Part shown: positions 1-7,861 of the stretch, in pieces
Layout of the letters: the number at the start of each line of letters is the position of its first letter
Numbering within the stretch: position 1 is the stretch's first letter
Assembly (NCBI GenBank): GCA_963402885.1
Contig: OY727093.1
Coordinates: 20,955,409 to 21,019,408, forward strand
DNA: 64,000 bases
Reading direction: 5' to 3'
Origin: Antedon bifida
Taxonomy: Eukaryota; Echinodermata; Crinoidea; Comatulida; Antedonidae
The notes under the pieces: generated by a model
Seen by the model: only the letters and a program-made list of their open reading frames with translations
The model's database searches: none
Told to the model about the DNA's origin: nothing
Position numbers and translations under genes: made by a program

Positions 1-350
1 TAGTTGCTATTGTCTATATTAGTTTATATTCAAATAGACCACCAGTGTCATTACGCGCTCTACACTTGTAGGCGCATCGTAGTTGTTATTGTCTAAATTA
101 GTTTATATTCAAATAGACCACCAGTGTCATTACACGCTCTACACTAGTAGGCGCATTATACAGTAGTGTTATTGCCTGAATTCTTTTATAACTAATAGAC
201 CACCAGTGTCATTGCGCGCTCTACACTTGTAGGTGCATCGTAGTTTTTATTGTCTAAAGTATTTCGTACCAAATAGACCACCAATGTCATAACGCGCTCT
301 ACACTTGTAGGCGCATTATAATAGTTATTGTGCGCATTATAGCTCAACAC
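1..350. repeat. ~79-bp tandem repeat array (4 units plus fragment)
   Basis: Units begin at 1, 80, 164 and 241 (79, 84, 77 and about 81 bp), followed by a degenerate fragment from about 322 that keeps 'tagttattg' and 'gcgcattata'. Each full unit has a variable AT-rich half (tagttgttattgtctaaatt-like) and a strongly conserved half containing 'aatagaccaccagtgtcat' and 'cgctctacact.gtaggcgc'. The array is cut by the left edge of the window, so its true size is unknown. It shares no obvious sequence with the satellite that fills the rest of the window. The conserved half is open on the minus strand, but unit length is not a constant multiple of three, so the frame is not maintained and I do not call it coding. 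Family not recognised. Confidence 0.9.
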
Positions 351-400
351 ATTTATTGCTCTGAAAAGTCCCGATACCACGCCTCACTTGCTGGGCTGCT

Positions 401-422
401 GGATGCCATTTCAGTGGCATCC
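401..422. repeat. Perfect hairpin, 8-bp stem and 6-nt loop
   Basis: Stem 'ggatgcca' (401-408) pairs with 'tggcatcc' (415-422) around the loop 'tttcag'. It lies just upstream of the first 204-bp direct repeat and is not duplicated with it. Function unknown. Confidence 0.75.
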
Positions 423-423
423 A

Positions 424-627
424 TTGGCTTTTGTAGCATCCCAGTATTTCCTACTTAATCACTTATCCCTCGCCCCGTGGGCGAGGGCAGGTATACTTTC
501 TATTTTGCCGTGATCCGTGCTCACGGGACTTTTCAGAATAAATATTTATCCAAATCATTATATCATCTATATGTGCGTTTCATTCTCAGTATCACACACA
601 CACATAGAGCAAGCCTGACTGCAAAAT
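424..627 (+). repeat. 204-bp direct repeat, copy 1 (unique-type sequence)
   Basis: Matches 790-993 at a constant offset of 366 bp, with no mismatch that I noticed. The copy begins at 'ttggcttttgtagcatccc' and ends at 'ctgactgcaaaat'; the bases on either side (a423 against t789, c628 against g994) already differ. It contains a 9-bp hairpin (467-487), an AATAAA at 537-542 and a (CA)6 run at 593-604. GC content and complexity are higher than in either flanking tandem array. No coding potential is evident. Together with its partner it marks the transition into the satellite. Confidence 0.9.
467..487. repeat. Perfect GC-rich hairpin, 9-bp stem and 3-nt loop
   Basis: Stem 'ccctcgccc' (467-475) pairs with 'gggcgaggg' (479-487) around the loop 'cgt'. 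It is conspicuous because the surroundings are AT-rich. It lies inside direct-repeat copy 1 and is duplicated unchanged at 833-853. No T-tract follows, so it does not resemble a bacterial intrinsic terminator. Confidence 0.8.
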
Positions 628-665
628 CGCCCGATTGGTGGTGTCACACACCAATCGCATTTTGC
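621..665. repeat. Imperfect palindrome across the copy-1/spacer boundary
   Basis: 'gcaaaat' (621-627) pairs with 'attttgc' (659-665), and the inner 'cgattggtg' (632-640) pairs with 'caccaatcg' (649-657) around the loop 'gtgtcaca'. A few unpaired bases separate the two stem blocks. The right arm read on the minus strand is 'gcaaaatgcgatt', the same 13 bases that form the junction with the satellite at 987-999. The palindrome therefore carries a small inverted copy of the junction sequence. Confidence 0.7.
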
Positions 666-789
666 ACGGCTGGCGGCTCAAACTTTTCACCCTTTTCTAA
701 ATCATCGCCAGTCGCAACGCACGCTTGTGCTCAGGTTCTTAAAGTTTAATTCTTTTCCCACCCACCCTCCCACTTTATTTTATTTTAAT
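628..789. other. Spacer between the two 204-bp direct repeats
   Basis: 162 bp of single-copy-looking sequence. Besides the right half of the palindrome above, it holds a 'ctggcg' (670-675) / 'cgccag' (706-711) inverted pair and a pyrimidine-rich, then T-rich tract near 748-790. I see no gene. A 90-codon open frame starting in copy 1 (477-749) runs into this spacer but has no recognisable domain and crosses the hairpins, so I treat it as fortuitous. Confidence 0.6.
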
Positions 790-993
790 TTGGCTTTTGT
801 AGCATCCCAGTATTTCCTACTTAATCACTTATCCCTCGCCCCGTGGGCGAGGGCAGGTATACTTTCTATTTTGCCGTGATCCGTGCTCACGGGACTTTTC
901 AGAATAAATATTTATCCAAATCATTATATCATCTATATGTGCGTTTCATTCTCAGTATCACACACACACATAGAGCAAGCCTGACTGCAAAAT
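790..993 (+). repeat. 204-bp direct repeat, copy 2, abutting the satellite
   Basis: Same sequence as 424-627 at +366 bp, including the GC-rich hairpin (stem 833-841 / 845-853), AATAAA (903-908) and (CA)6 (959-970). Its terminal 'gcaaaat' runs directly into 'gcgatttgaagc' of the first satellite monomer. Because the monomer itself reads 'aaaatgcgatttgaag', about five bases (aaaat) are shared by both sides and the breakpoint cannot be placed more finely than about 989-994. Confidence 0.9.
833..853. repeat. Second copy of the GC-rich hairpin
   Basis: Identical to the hairpin at 467-487 (stems 833-841 and 845-853, loop 842-844), carried along by the 204-bp duplication. Confidence 0.8.
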
Positions 994-1700
994 GCGATTT
1001 GAAGCTATTCTGTACACTTTGATGTTTTGTGTGAAAAAGTTTTGTCGAAATTCTCAAAATGGTCTAAAACGTTTTCAAATACCATATTAAGCTATTTTGT
1101 GCACTTTGATGTTTTTGTGTGAAAAGTTTTATCGGAATGCTTAAAATGGTCTAAAACGGTTTCTAATGTGATTTTAAGCACTTTGATGTTTTTATGTTAA
1201 CAAGTTTTTTCGAAAATCACAAAATGGTCTAAAACGTCTCCAAATGCGATTTGAAGCTATTCTGTACACTTTGATTTTTTCAGTGAAAAAGTTTTGTCGA
1301 AATGCTCAAAATGGTCTAAAACGTTTTCAAATACCATATTAAGCTATTTTGTGCACTTTGATGTTTTTGTGAGAAAAATTTTTATCGAAATCCTTAAAAT
1401 GGTCAAAAACGTTTTCTAATGTGATTTTAAGCACTTTGATGTTTCTATGTTAATAAGTTTTTTCGAAAATCACAAAATTGTCTAAAACGTCTCAAAATGC
1501 GATTTGAAGCTATTTTAACCACTTTGGTGATTTTATGTTAACAAGTTTTTTCGAAATGCACAAAATGTCTAAAACGTCTCCAAATGCGATTTGAAGCTAT
1601 TCTGTACACTTCTGTAAACGTTTTCAAATACCATATTAAGCTATTTTGTGCACTTTGATGTTTTTGTGTGAAAAGTTTTATCGAAATGCTCAAAATGGTC
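994..1700 (+). repeat. Array edge with atypical and truncated monomers
   Basis: The first units after the junction deviate more than the interior. One A monomer has 'gatttttt' and 'cagtgaaaaag' at about 1271-1289. Another (about 1587-1629) is reduced to 'ctgtacacttctgtaaacg', having lost most of its middle (the core, 'gaaaaagttttgtcg' and the 'aaaatggtct' block). Edge decay of this kind is expected where unequal exchange is less effective, but some of these variants could also be ordinary array variants. Confidence 0.6.
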
Positions 1701-4189
1701 TAAAACGGTTTCTTTTGTGATTTTAAGCACTTTGATGTTTTTGTGTAACCAAGTTTCGTCGAAATGCACAAAATGGTCTAAAACGTCTCAAAATGCGATT
1801 TGAAGCTATTCTAACCACTTTGGTGATTTTATGTTAACATGTTTTTTCGAAATGCACAAAATGTCTAAAACGTCTCCAAATGCGATTTGAAGCTATTCTG
1901 TACACTTTGATGTTTTGTGTGAAAAAGTTTTGTCGAACTGCTCAAAATGGTCTAAAACGTTTTCAAATACGATATTAAGCTATTTTGTGCACTTTGATGT
2001 TTTTGTGTGAAAAGTTTTATCGGAATGCTTAAAATGGTCTAAAACGGTTTCTAATGTGATTTTAAGCACTTTGATGTTTTTATGTAACCAAGTTTTTTCG
2101 AAAATCACAAAATGGTCTAAAACGTCTCAAAATGTGATTTGAAGCTATTCTAACCACTTTGGTGATTTTATGTTAACAAGTTTTTTCGAAATGCACAAAA
2201 TGTCTAAAACGTCTCCAAATGCGATTTGAAGCTATTCTGTACACTTTGATGTTTTGTGTGAAAAAGTTTTGTCGAAATGCTCAAAATGGTCTAAAACGTT
2301 TTCAAATACCATATTAAGCTATTTTGTGCACTTTGATGTTTTTGTTTGAAAAGTTTTATCGAAATGCTTAAAATGGTCTAAAACGGTTTCTAATGTGATT
2401 TTAAGCACTTTGATGTTTTTATGTTAACAAGTTTTTTCGAAAATCACAAAATGGTCTAAAACGTCTCCAAATGCGATTTGAAGCTATTCTGTACACTTTG
2501 ATGTTTTGAGTGAAAAAGTTTTGTCGAAATGCTCGAAATGGTCTAAAACGTTTTCAAATACCATATTAAGCTATTTTGTGCACTTTGATGTTTTTGTGAG
2601 AAAAATTTTTATCGAAATCCTTAAAATGGTCAAAAACGTTTTCTAATGTGATTTTAAGCACTTTGATGTTTCTATGTTAATAAGTTTTTTCGAAAATCAC
2701 AAAATTGTCTAAAACGTCTCAAAATGCGATTTGAAGCTATTTTAACCACTTTGGTGATTTTATGTTAACAAGTTTTTTCGAAATGCACAAAATGTCTAAA
2801 ACGTCTCCAAATGCGATTTGAAGCTATTCTGTACACTTTGATGTTTTGTGTGAAAAAGTTTTGTCGAAATGCTCAAAATTTCTAAAACGTTTTCAAATAC
2901 CATATTAAGCTATTTTGTGCACTTTGATGTTTTTGTGTGAAAAGTTTTATCGAAATGCTCAAAATGGTCTAAAACGGTTTCTTTTGTGATTTGAAGCACT
3001 TTGATGTTTTTGTGTAACCAAGTTTCGTCGAAATGCACAAAATGGTCTAAAACGTCTCCAAATGCAATTTGAAGCTATTCTGTACACTTTGATGTTTTGT
3101 GTGAAAAAGTTTTGTCGAAATATTCAAAATGGTCTAAAACGTTTTCAAATACCATATTAAGCTATTTTGTGCACTTTGATGTTTTTGTTTGAAAAGTTTT
3201 ATCGAAATGCTTAAAATGGTCTAAAACGGTTTCTAATGTGATTTTAAGCAATTTGATGTTTCTATGTTAACAAGTTTTTTCGAAAATCACAAAATGATCT
3301 AAAACGTCTCAAAATGCGATTTGAAGCTATTCTAACCACTTTTGTGATTTTATGTTAACAAGTTTTTTCGAAATGCACAAAATGTCTAAAAGGTCTCCAA
3401 ATGCGATTTGAAGCTATTCTGTACACTTTGATGTTTTGTGTGAAAAAGTTTTGTCGAAATGCTCAAAATGGTCTAAAACGTTTTCAAATACCATATTAAG
3501 CTATTTTGTGCACTTTGATGTTTTTGTTTGAAAAGTTTTATCGAAATGCTTAAAATGGTCTAAAACGGTTTCTAATGTGATTTTAAGCAATTTGATGTTT
3601 CTATGTTAACAAGTTTTTTCGAAAATCACAAAATGATCTAAAACGTCTCAAAATGCGATTTGAAGCTATTCTAACCACTTTTGTGATTTTATGTTAACAA
3701 GTTTTTTCGAAATGCACAAAATGTCTAAAAGGTCTCCAAATGCGATTTGAAGCTATTCTGTACACTTTGATGTTTTGTGTGAAAAAGTTTTGTCGAAATG
3801 CTCAAAATGGTCTAAAACGTTTTCAAATACCATATTAAGCTATTTTGTGCACTTTGATGTTTTTGTGTGAAAAGTTTTATCGGAATGCTTAAAATGGTCT
3901 AAAACGGTTTCTAATGTGATTTTAAGCACTTTGATGTTTTTATGTAACCAAGTTTTTTCGAAAATCACAAAATGGTCTAAAACGTCTCAAAATGCGATTT
4001 GAAGCTATTCTAACCACTTTGATGTTTTGTGTGAAAAAGTTTTGTCGAACTGCTCAAAATGGTCTAAAACGTTTTCAAATACCATATTAAGCTATTTTGT
4101 GCACTTTGATGTTTTTGTGTGAAAAGTTTTATCGGAATGCTTAAAATGGTCTAAAACGGTTTCTAATGTGATTTTAAGCACTTTGATGT

Positions 4190-6880
4190 TTTTATGTTAA
4201 CAAGTTTTTTCGAAATGCACAAAATGTCTAAAACGTCTCCAAATGCGATTTGAAGCTATTCTGTACACTTTGATGTTTTGTGTGAAAAAGTTTTATCGAA
4301 ATGCTCAAAATGGTCTAAAACGTTTTCAAATACCATATTAAGCTATTTTGTGCACTGTGATGTTTTTGTTTGAAAAGTTTTATCGAAATGCTTAAAATGG
4401 TCTAAAACGGTTTCTAATGTGATTTTAAGCACTTTGATGTTTCTATGTTAACAAGTTTTTTCGAAAATCACAAAATGGTCTAAAACGTCTCAAAATGGGA
4501 TTTGAAGCTATTCTAACCACTTTGGTGATTTTATGTTAACATGTTTTTTCGAAATGCACAAAATGTCTAAAACGTCTCCAAATGCGATTTGAAGCTATTC
4601 TGTACACTTTGATGTTTTGTGTGAAAAAGTTTTGTCGAAATGCTCAAAATGTTCTAAAACGTTTTCAAATACCATATTAAGCTATTTTGTGCACTTTGAT
4701 GTTTTTGTGTGAAAAGTTTTATCGGAATGCTTAAAATGGTCTAAAACGGTTTCTAATGTGATTTTAAGCACTTTGATGTTTTTATGTAACCAAGTTTCGT
4801 CGAAATGCACAAAATGGTCTAAAACGTCTTCAAATACCATATTAAGCTATTTTGTGCACTTTGATGTTTTTGTGTGAAAAGTTATATCGAAATCCTCAAA
4901 ATGGTCTAAAACGTTTTCAAATACCATATTAAGCTATTTTGTGCACTTTGATGTTTTTGTTTGAAAAGTTTTATCGAAATGCTTAAAATGGTCTAAAACG
5001 GTTTCTAATGTGATTTTAAGCAATTTGATGTTTCTATGTTAACAAGTTTTTTCGAAAATCACAAAATGATCTAAAACGTCTCAAAATGCGATTTGAAGCT
5101 ATTCTAACCACTTTTGTGATTTTATGTTAACAAGTTTTTTCGAAATGCACAAAATGTCTAAAAGGTCTCCAAATGCGATTTGAAGCTATTCTGTACACTT
5201 TGATGTTTTGTGTGAAAAAGTTTTGTCGAAATGCTCAAAATGGTCTAAAACGTTTTCAAATACCATATTAAGCTATTTTGTGCACTTTGATGTTTTTGTT
5301 TGAAAAGTTTTATCGAAATGCTTAAAATGGTCTAAAACGGTTTCTAATGTGATTTTAAGCACTTTGATGTTTCTATGTTAACAAGTTTTTTCGAAAATCA
5401 CAAAATGGTCTAAAACGTCTCAAAATGCGATTTGAAGCTATTCTAACCACTTTGGTGATTTTATGTTAACATGTTTTTTCGAAATGCACAAAATGTCTAA
5501 AGCGTCTCCAAATGCGATTTGAAGCTATTCTGTACACTTTGATGTTTTGTGTGAAAAAGTTTTGTCGAACTGCTCAAAATGGTCTAAAACGTTTTCAAAT
5601 ACCATATTAAGCTATTTTGTGCACTTTGATGTTTTTGTGTGAAAAGTTTTATCGGAATGCTTAAAATGGTCTAAAACGGTTTCTAATGTGATTTTAAGCA
5701 CTTTGATGTTTTTATGTAACCAAGTTTTTTCGAAAATCACAAAATGGTCTAAAACGTCTCAAAATGCGATTTGAAGCTATTCTAACCACTTTGATGTTTT
5801 GTGTGAAAAAGTTTTGTCGAACTGCTCAAAATGGTCTAAAACGTTTTCAAATACCATATTAAGCTATTTTGTGCACTTTGATGTTTTTGTGTGAAAAGTT
5901 TTATCGGAATGCTTAAAATGGTCTAAAACGGTTTCTAATGTGATTTTAAGCACTTTGATGTTTTTATGTTAACAAGTTTTTTCGAAATGCACAAAATGTC
6001 TAAAACGTCTCCAAATGCGATTTGAAGCTATTCTGTACACTTTGATGTTTTGTGTGAAAAAGTTTTGTCGAAATGCTCAAAATGGTCTAAAACGTTTTCA
6101 AATACCATATTAAGCTATTTTGTGCACTGTGATGTTTTTGTTTGAAAAGTTTTATCGAAATGCTTAAAATGGTCTAAAACGGTTTCTAATGTGATTTTAA
6201 GCACTTTGATGTTTCTATGTTAACAAGTTTTTTCGAAAATCACAAAATGGTCTAAAACGTCTCAAAATGGGATTTGAAGCTATTCTAACCACTTTGGTGA
6301 TTTTATGTTAACATGTTTTTTCGAAATGCACAAAATGTCTAAAACGTCTCCAAATGCGATTTGAAGCTATTCTGTACACTTTGATGTTTTGTGTGAAAAA
6401 GTTCTGTCGAAATGCTCAAAATGGTCTAAAACGTTTTCAAATACCATATTAAGCTATTTTGTGCACTTTGATGTTTTTGTGTGAAAAGTTTTATCGGAAT
6501 GCTTAAAATGGTCTAAAACGGTTTCTAATGTGATTTTAAGCACTTTGATGTTTTTATGTAACCAAGTTTCGTCGAAATGCACAAAATGGTCTAAAACGTC
6601 TTCAAATACCATATTAAGCTATTTTGTGCACTTTGATGTTTTTGTGTGAAAAGTTATATCGAAATGCTCAAAATGGTCTAAAACGGTTTATTTTGTGATT
6701 TTAAGCACTTTGATGTTTTTGTGTAACCAAGTTTCGTCGAAATGCACAAAATGGTCTAAAACGTCTCCAAATGCGATTTGAAGCTATTCTGTACACTTTG
6801 ATGTTTTGTGTGAAAAAGTTTTGTCGAAATGCTCAAAATGGTCTAAAACGTTTTCAAATACCATATTAAGCTATTTTGTG
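4190..6880 (+). repeat. Super-repeat segment S1, copy 1
   Basis: Diagnostic positions in this stretch match 25374-28064 at a constant offset of 21184 bp. Examples are 4501/25685, 4881/26065 ('gttatatcga'), 5067/26251 ('tgatctaaaa'), 5787/26971 (D/A hybrid) and 6601/27785. The few differences I noticed are single bases, such as 'gttttatcg' near 4290 where the partner has 'gttttgtcg'. Confidence 0.8.
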
Positions 6881-7107
6881 CACTTTGATGTTTTTGTTTG
6901 AAAAGTTTTATCGAAATGCTTAAAATGGTCTAAAACGGTTTCTAATGTGATTTTAAGCAATTTGATGTTTCTATGTTAACAAGTTTTTTCGAAAATCACA
7001 AAATGGTCTAAAACGTCTCAAAATGCGATTTGAAGCTATTCTAACCACTTTGGTGATTTTATGTTAACAAGTTTTTTCGAAATGCACAAAATGTCTAAAA
7101 CGTCTCC

Positions 7108-7194
7108 AAATGCGATTTGAAGCTATTCTGTACACTTTGATGTTTTGTGTGAAAAAGTTTTGTCGAAATGCTCAAAATGGTCTAAAACGTTTTC
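7108..7194 (+). repeat. Monomer A (87 bp)
   Basis: Diagnostic features: 'aaatgcgatttgaagctatt' at the start, then 'ctgtacactttgatg', 'gtgtgaaaaagttttgtcg', 'aaatgctcaaaatgg' and the tail 'cgttttc'. A is normally followed by B. Variants elsewhere carry 'gaactgctc' (for example near 4048, 5818, 26752, 27003), 'gttttgagtg' (2506, 45983, 47999) and 'gttttgtatg' (40033, 57948, 62503). Confidence 0.9.
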
Positions 7195-7281
7195 AAATAC
7201 CATATTAAGCTATTTTGTGCACTTTGATGTTTTTGTGTGAAGAGTTTTATCAGAATGCTTAAAATGGTCTAAAACGGTTTC
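7195..7281 (+). repeat. Monomer B (87 bp)
   Basis: Diagnostic features: 'aaataccatattaagctatt', 'ttgtgcactttgatg', 'gtgtgaaaagttttatcgg' and the tail 'cggtttc'. Four subtypes recur: tatcgg with 'gcttaaaatgg'; 'gtttgaaaag' with tatcgaaatg; 'gtgagaaaaattttatcg' with 'ggtcaaaaacgttttc'; and tatcgaaatgctc, which leads into C2. Confidence 0.9.
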
Positions 7282-7358
7282 TAATGTGATTTTAAGCACT
7301 TTGATGTTTTTATGTAACCAAGTTTTTTCGAAAATCACAAAATGGTCTAAAACGTCTC
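7282..7358 (+). repeat. Monomer C (77 bp, internally deleted)
   Basis: Starts 'taatgtgattttaagcactt'. Compared with A, B and D it lacks about 10 bp equivalent to 'tattctgtac' between 'aagc' and 'actttgatg', which accounts for its shorter length. It carries 'gttaacaag' (or 'gtaaccaag' in this copy), the 10-bp perfect palindrome 'ttttcgaaaa', and the tail 'cgtctc'. Confidence 0.88.
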
Positions 7359-7446
7359 AAAATGCGATTTGAAGCTATTCTAACCACTTTGGTGATTTTA
7401 TGTTAACAAGTTTTTTCGAAATGCACAAAATGTCTAAAACGTCTCC
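7359..7446 (+). repeat. Monomer D (88 bp)
   Basis: Starts like A ('aaaatgcgatttgaagctat') but then reads 'taaccactttggtgatttta', 'tgttaacaag', 'cgaaatgcacaaaatgtc' and the tail 'cgtctcc'. A subtype with 'ttaacatg' instead of 'ttaacaag' contains the palindrome 'atgttaacat' (for example near 1833, 4529, 8835, 25720). Its first third is A-like and its middle C-like, consistent with an origin by exchange between monomer types. Confidence 0.88.
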
Positions 7447-7610
7447 AAATGCGATTTGAAGCTATTTTAACCACTTTGGTGATTTTATGTTAACAAGTTT
7501 TTTCGAAATGCACAAAATGTCTAAAATGCGATTTGAAGCTATTTTGACCACTTTGGTGATTTTATGTTAACAAGTTTTTTCGAAATGCACAAAATGTCTA
7601 AAACGTTTCC
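7359..7610 (+). repeat. D-D'-D'' triple run
   Basis: Three consecutive D monomers: 7359-7446 (88 bp), 7447-7523 (77 bp, missing about 10 bp so that 'gtctaaaatgcg' replaces the usual 'gtctaaaacgtctcc' link) and 7524-7610 (87 bp, tail 'cgtttcc'). The shortened 'ctaaaatgcg' link is a useful marker. It occurs at 7521, 8952, 19604, 20533, 21879, 23399, 24745, 30217, 32242, 49484 and 50238, so this local expansion has been copied many times with its surroundings. Confidence 0.88.
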
Positions 7611-7861
7611 AAATGCGATTTGAAGCTATTCTGTACACTTTGATGTTTTGTGTGAAAAAGTTTTGTCGAAATGCTCAAAATGTCTAAAACGTTTTCAAAT
7701 ACCATATTAAGCTATTTTGTGCACTTTGATGTTTTTGTGTGAAAAGTTTTATCGAAATGCTCAAAATGGTCTAAAACTGTTTCTTTTGTGATTTTAAGCA
7801 CTTTGATGTTTTTGTGTAACCAAGTTTCGTCGAAATGCACAAAATGGTCTAAAACGTCTCC
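7611..7861 (+). repeat. Alternative 251-bp trimer A-B-C2
   Basis: A (7611-7696), B (7697-7783) and C2 (7784-7861, 78 bp), followed directly by a new A with no D. C2 starts 'ttttgtgattttaagc', has 'gtgtaaccaagtttcgtcg' in place of the gttaacaag/ttttcgaaaa block of C, continues with the D-like 'aaatgcacaaaatgg' and ends 'cgtctcc'. It therefore looks like a C head joined to a D-like tail and closes the repeat one monomer early. Further clear copies begin near 14.6, 15.7, 19.7, 22.0 and 49.6 kb. Confidence 0.82.

Larger units (their letters stand above)
351..543. repeat. Foldback (inverted-repeat) segment at the array edge
   Basis: The sequence 'ctgaaaagtcccg' at 361-373 is the exact reverse complement of 'cgggacttttcag' at 524-536. 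The match continues past a 3-nt indel into 'atttatt' (351-357) against 'aataaat' (537-543). The two arms are separated by about 150 bp that contain two further perfect hairpins (401-422 and 467-487). The right arm recurs at 890-902 inside the downstream 204-bp duplicate. Nested inverted repeats like this occur in foldback elements, MITEs and ends of some rolling-circle transposons. No transposase, target-site duplication or defined terminus is visible, so the identity is open. Confidence 0.6.
7108..7446 (+). repeat. Exemplar 339-bp higher-order repeat (A-B-C-D)
   Basis: A clear full unit, bounded by the 'cgtctcc' ends at 7101-7107 and 7440-7446, which are 339 bp apart. It consists of A (87 bp), B (87), C (77) and D (88). 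A+B is 174 bp and C+D is 165 bp, so the unit is about two nucleosome lengths; whether nucleosomes follow this phase is unknown. The same order recurs through the window, interrupted by shorter variants. Confidence 0.9.

Noticed and set aside
192-380. 62-codon minus-strand open frame with a repeated APTSVER-MTLVVY peptide
   Set aside because: It simply reads through two units of the ~79-bp repeat. Unit lengths of 77-84 bp do not keep the frame in neighbouring units, and no domain is recognisable.
467-487. Rho-independent bacterial terminator
   Set aside because: The hairpin is not followed by a T-tract and the context is eukaryotic satellite DNA.
537-542. AATAAA polyadenylation signal
   Set aside because: Such a hexamer is common by chance in AT-rich DNA, and no upstream gene supports a transcript end here.
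477-749. 90-codon plus-strand open frame
   Set aside because: It crosses a hairpin, a CA run, the end of a direct repeat and a palindrome. The second copy of the duplication loses the frame on entering the satellite, and there is no domain or codon-usage support.
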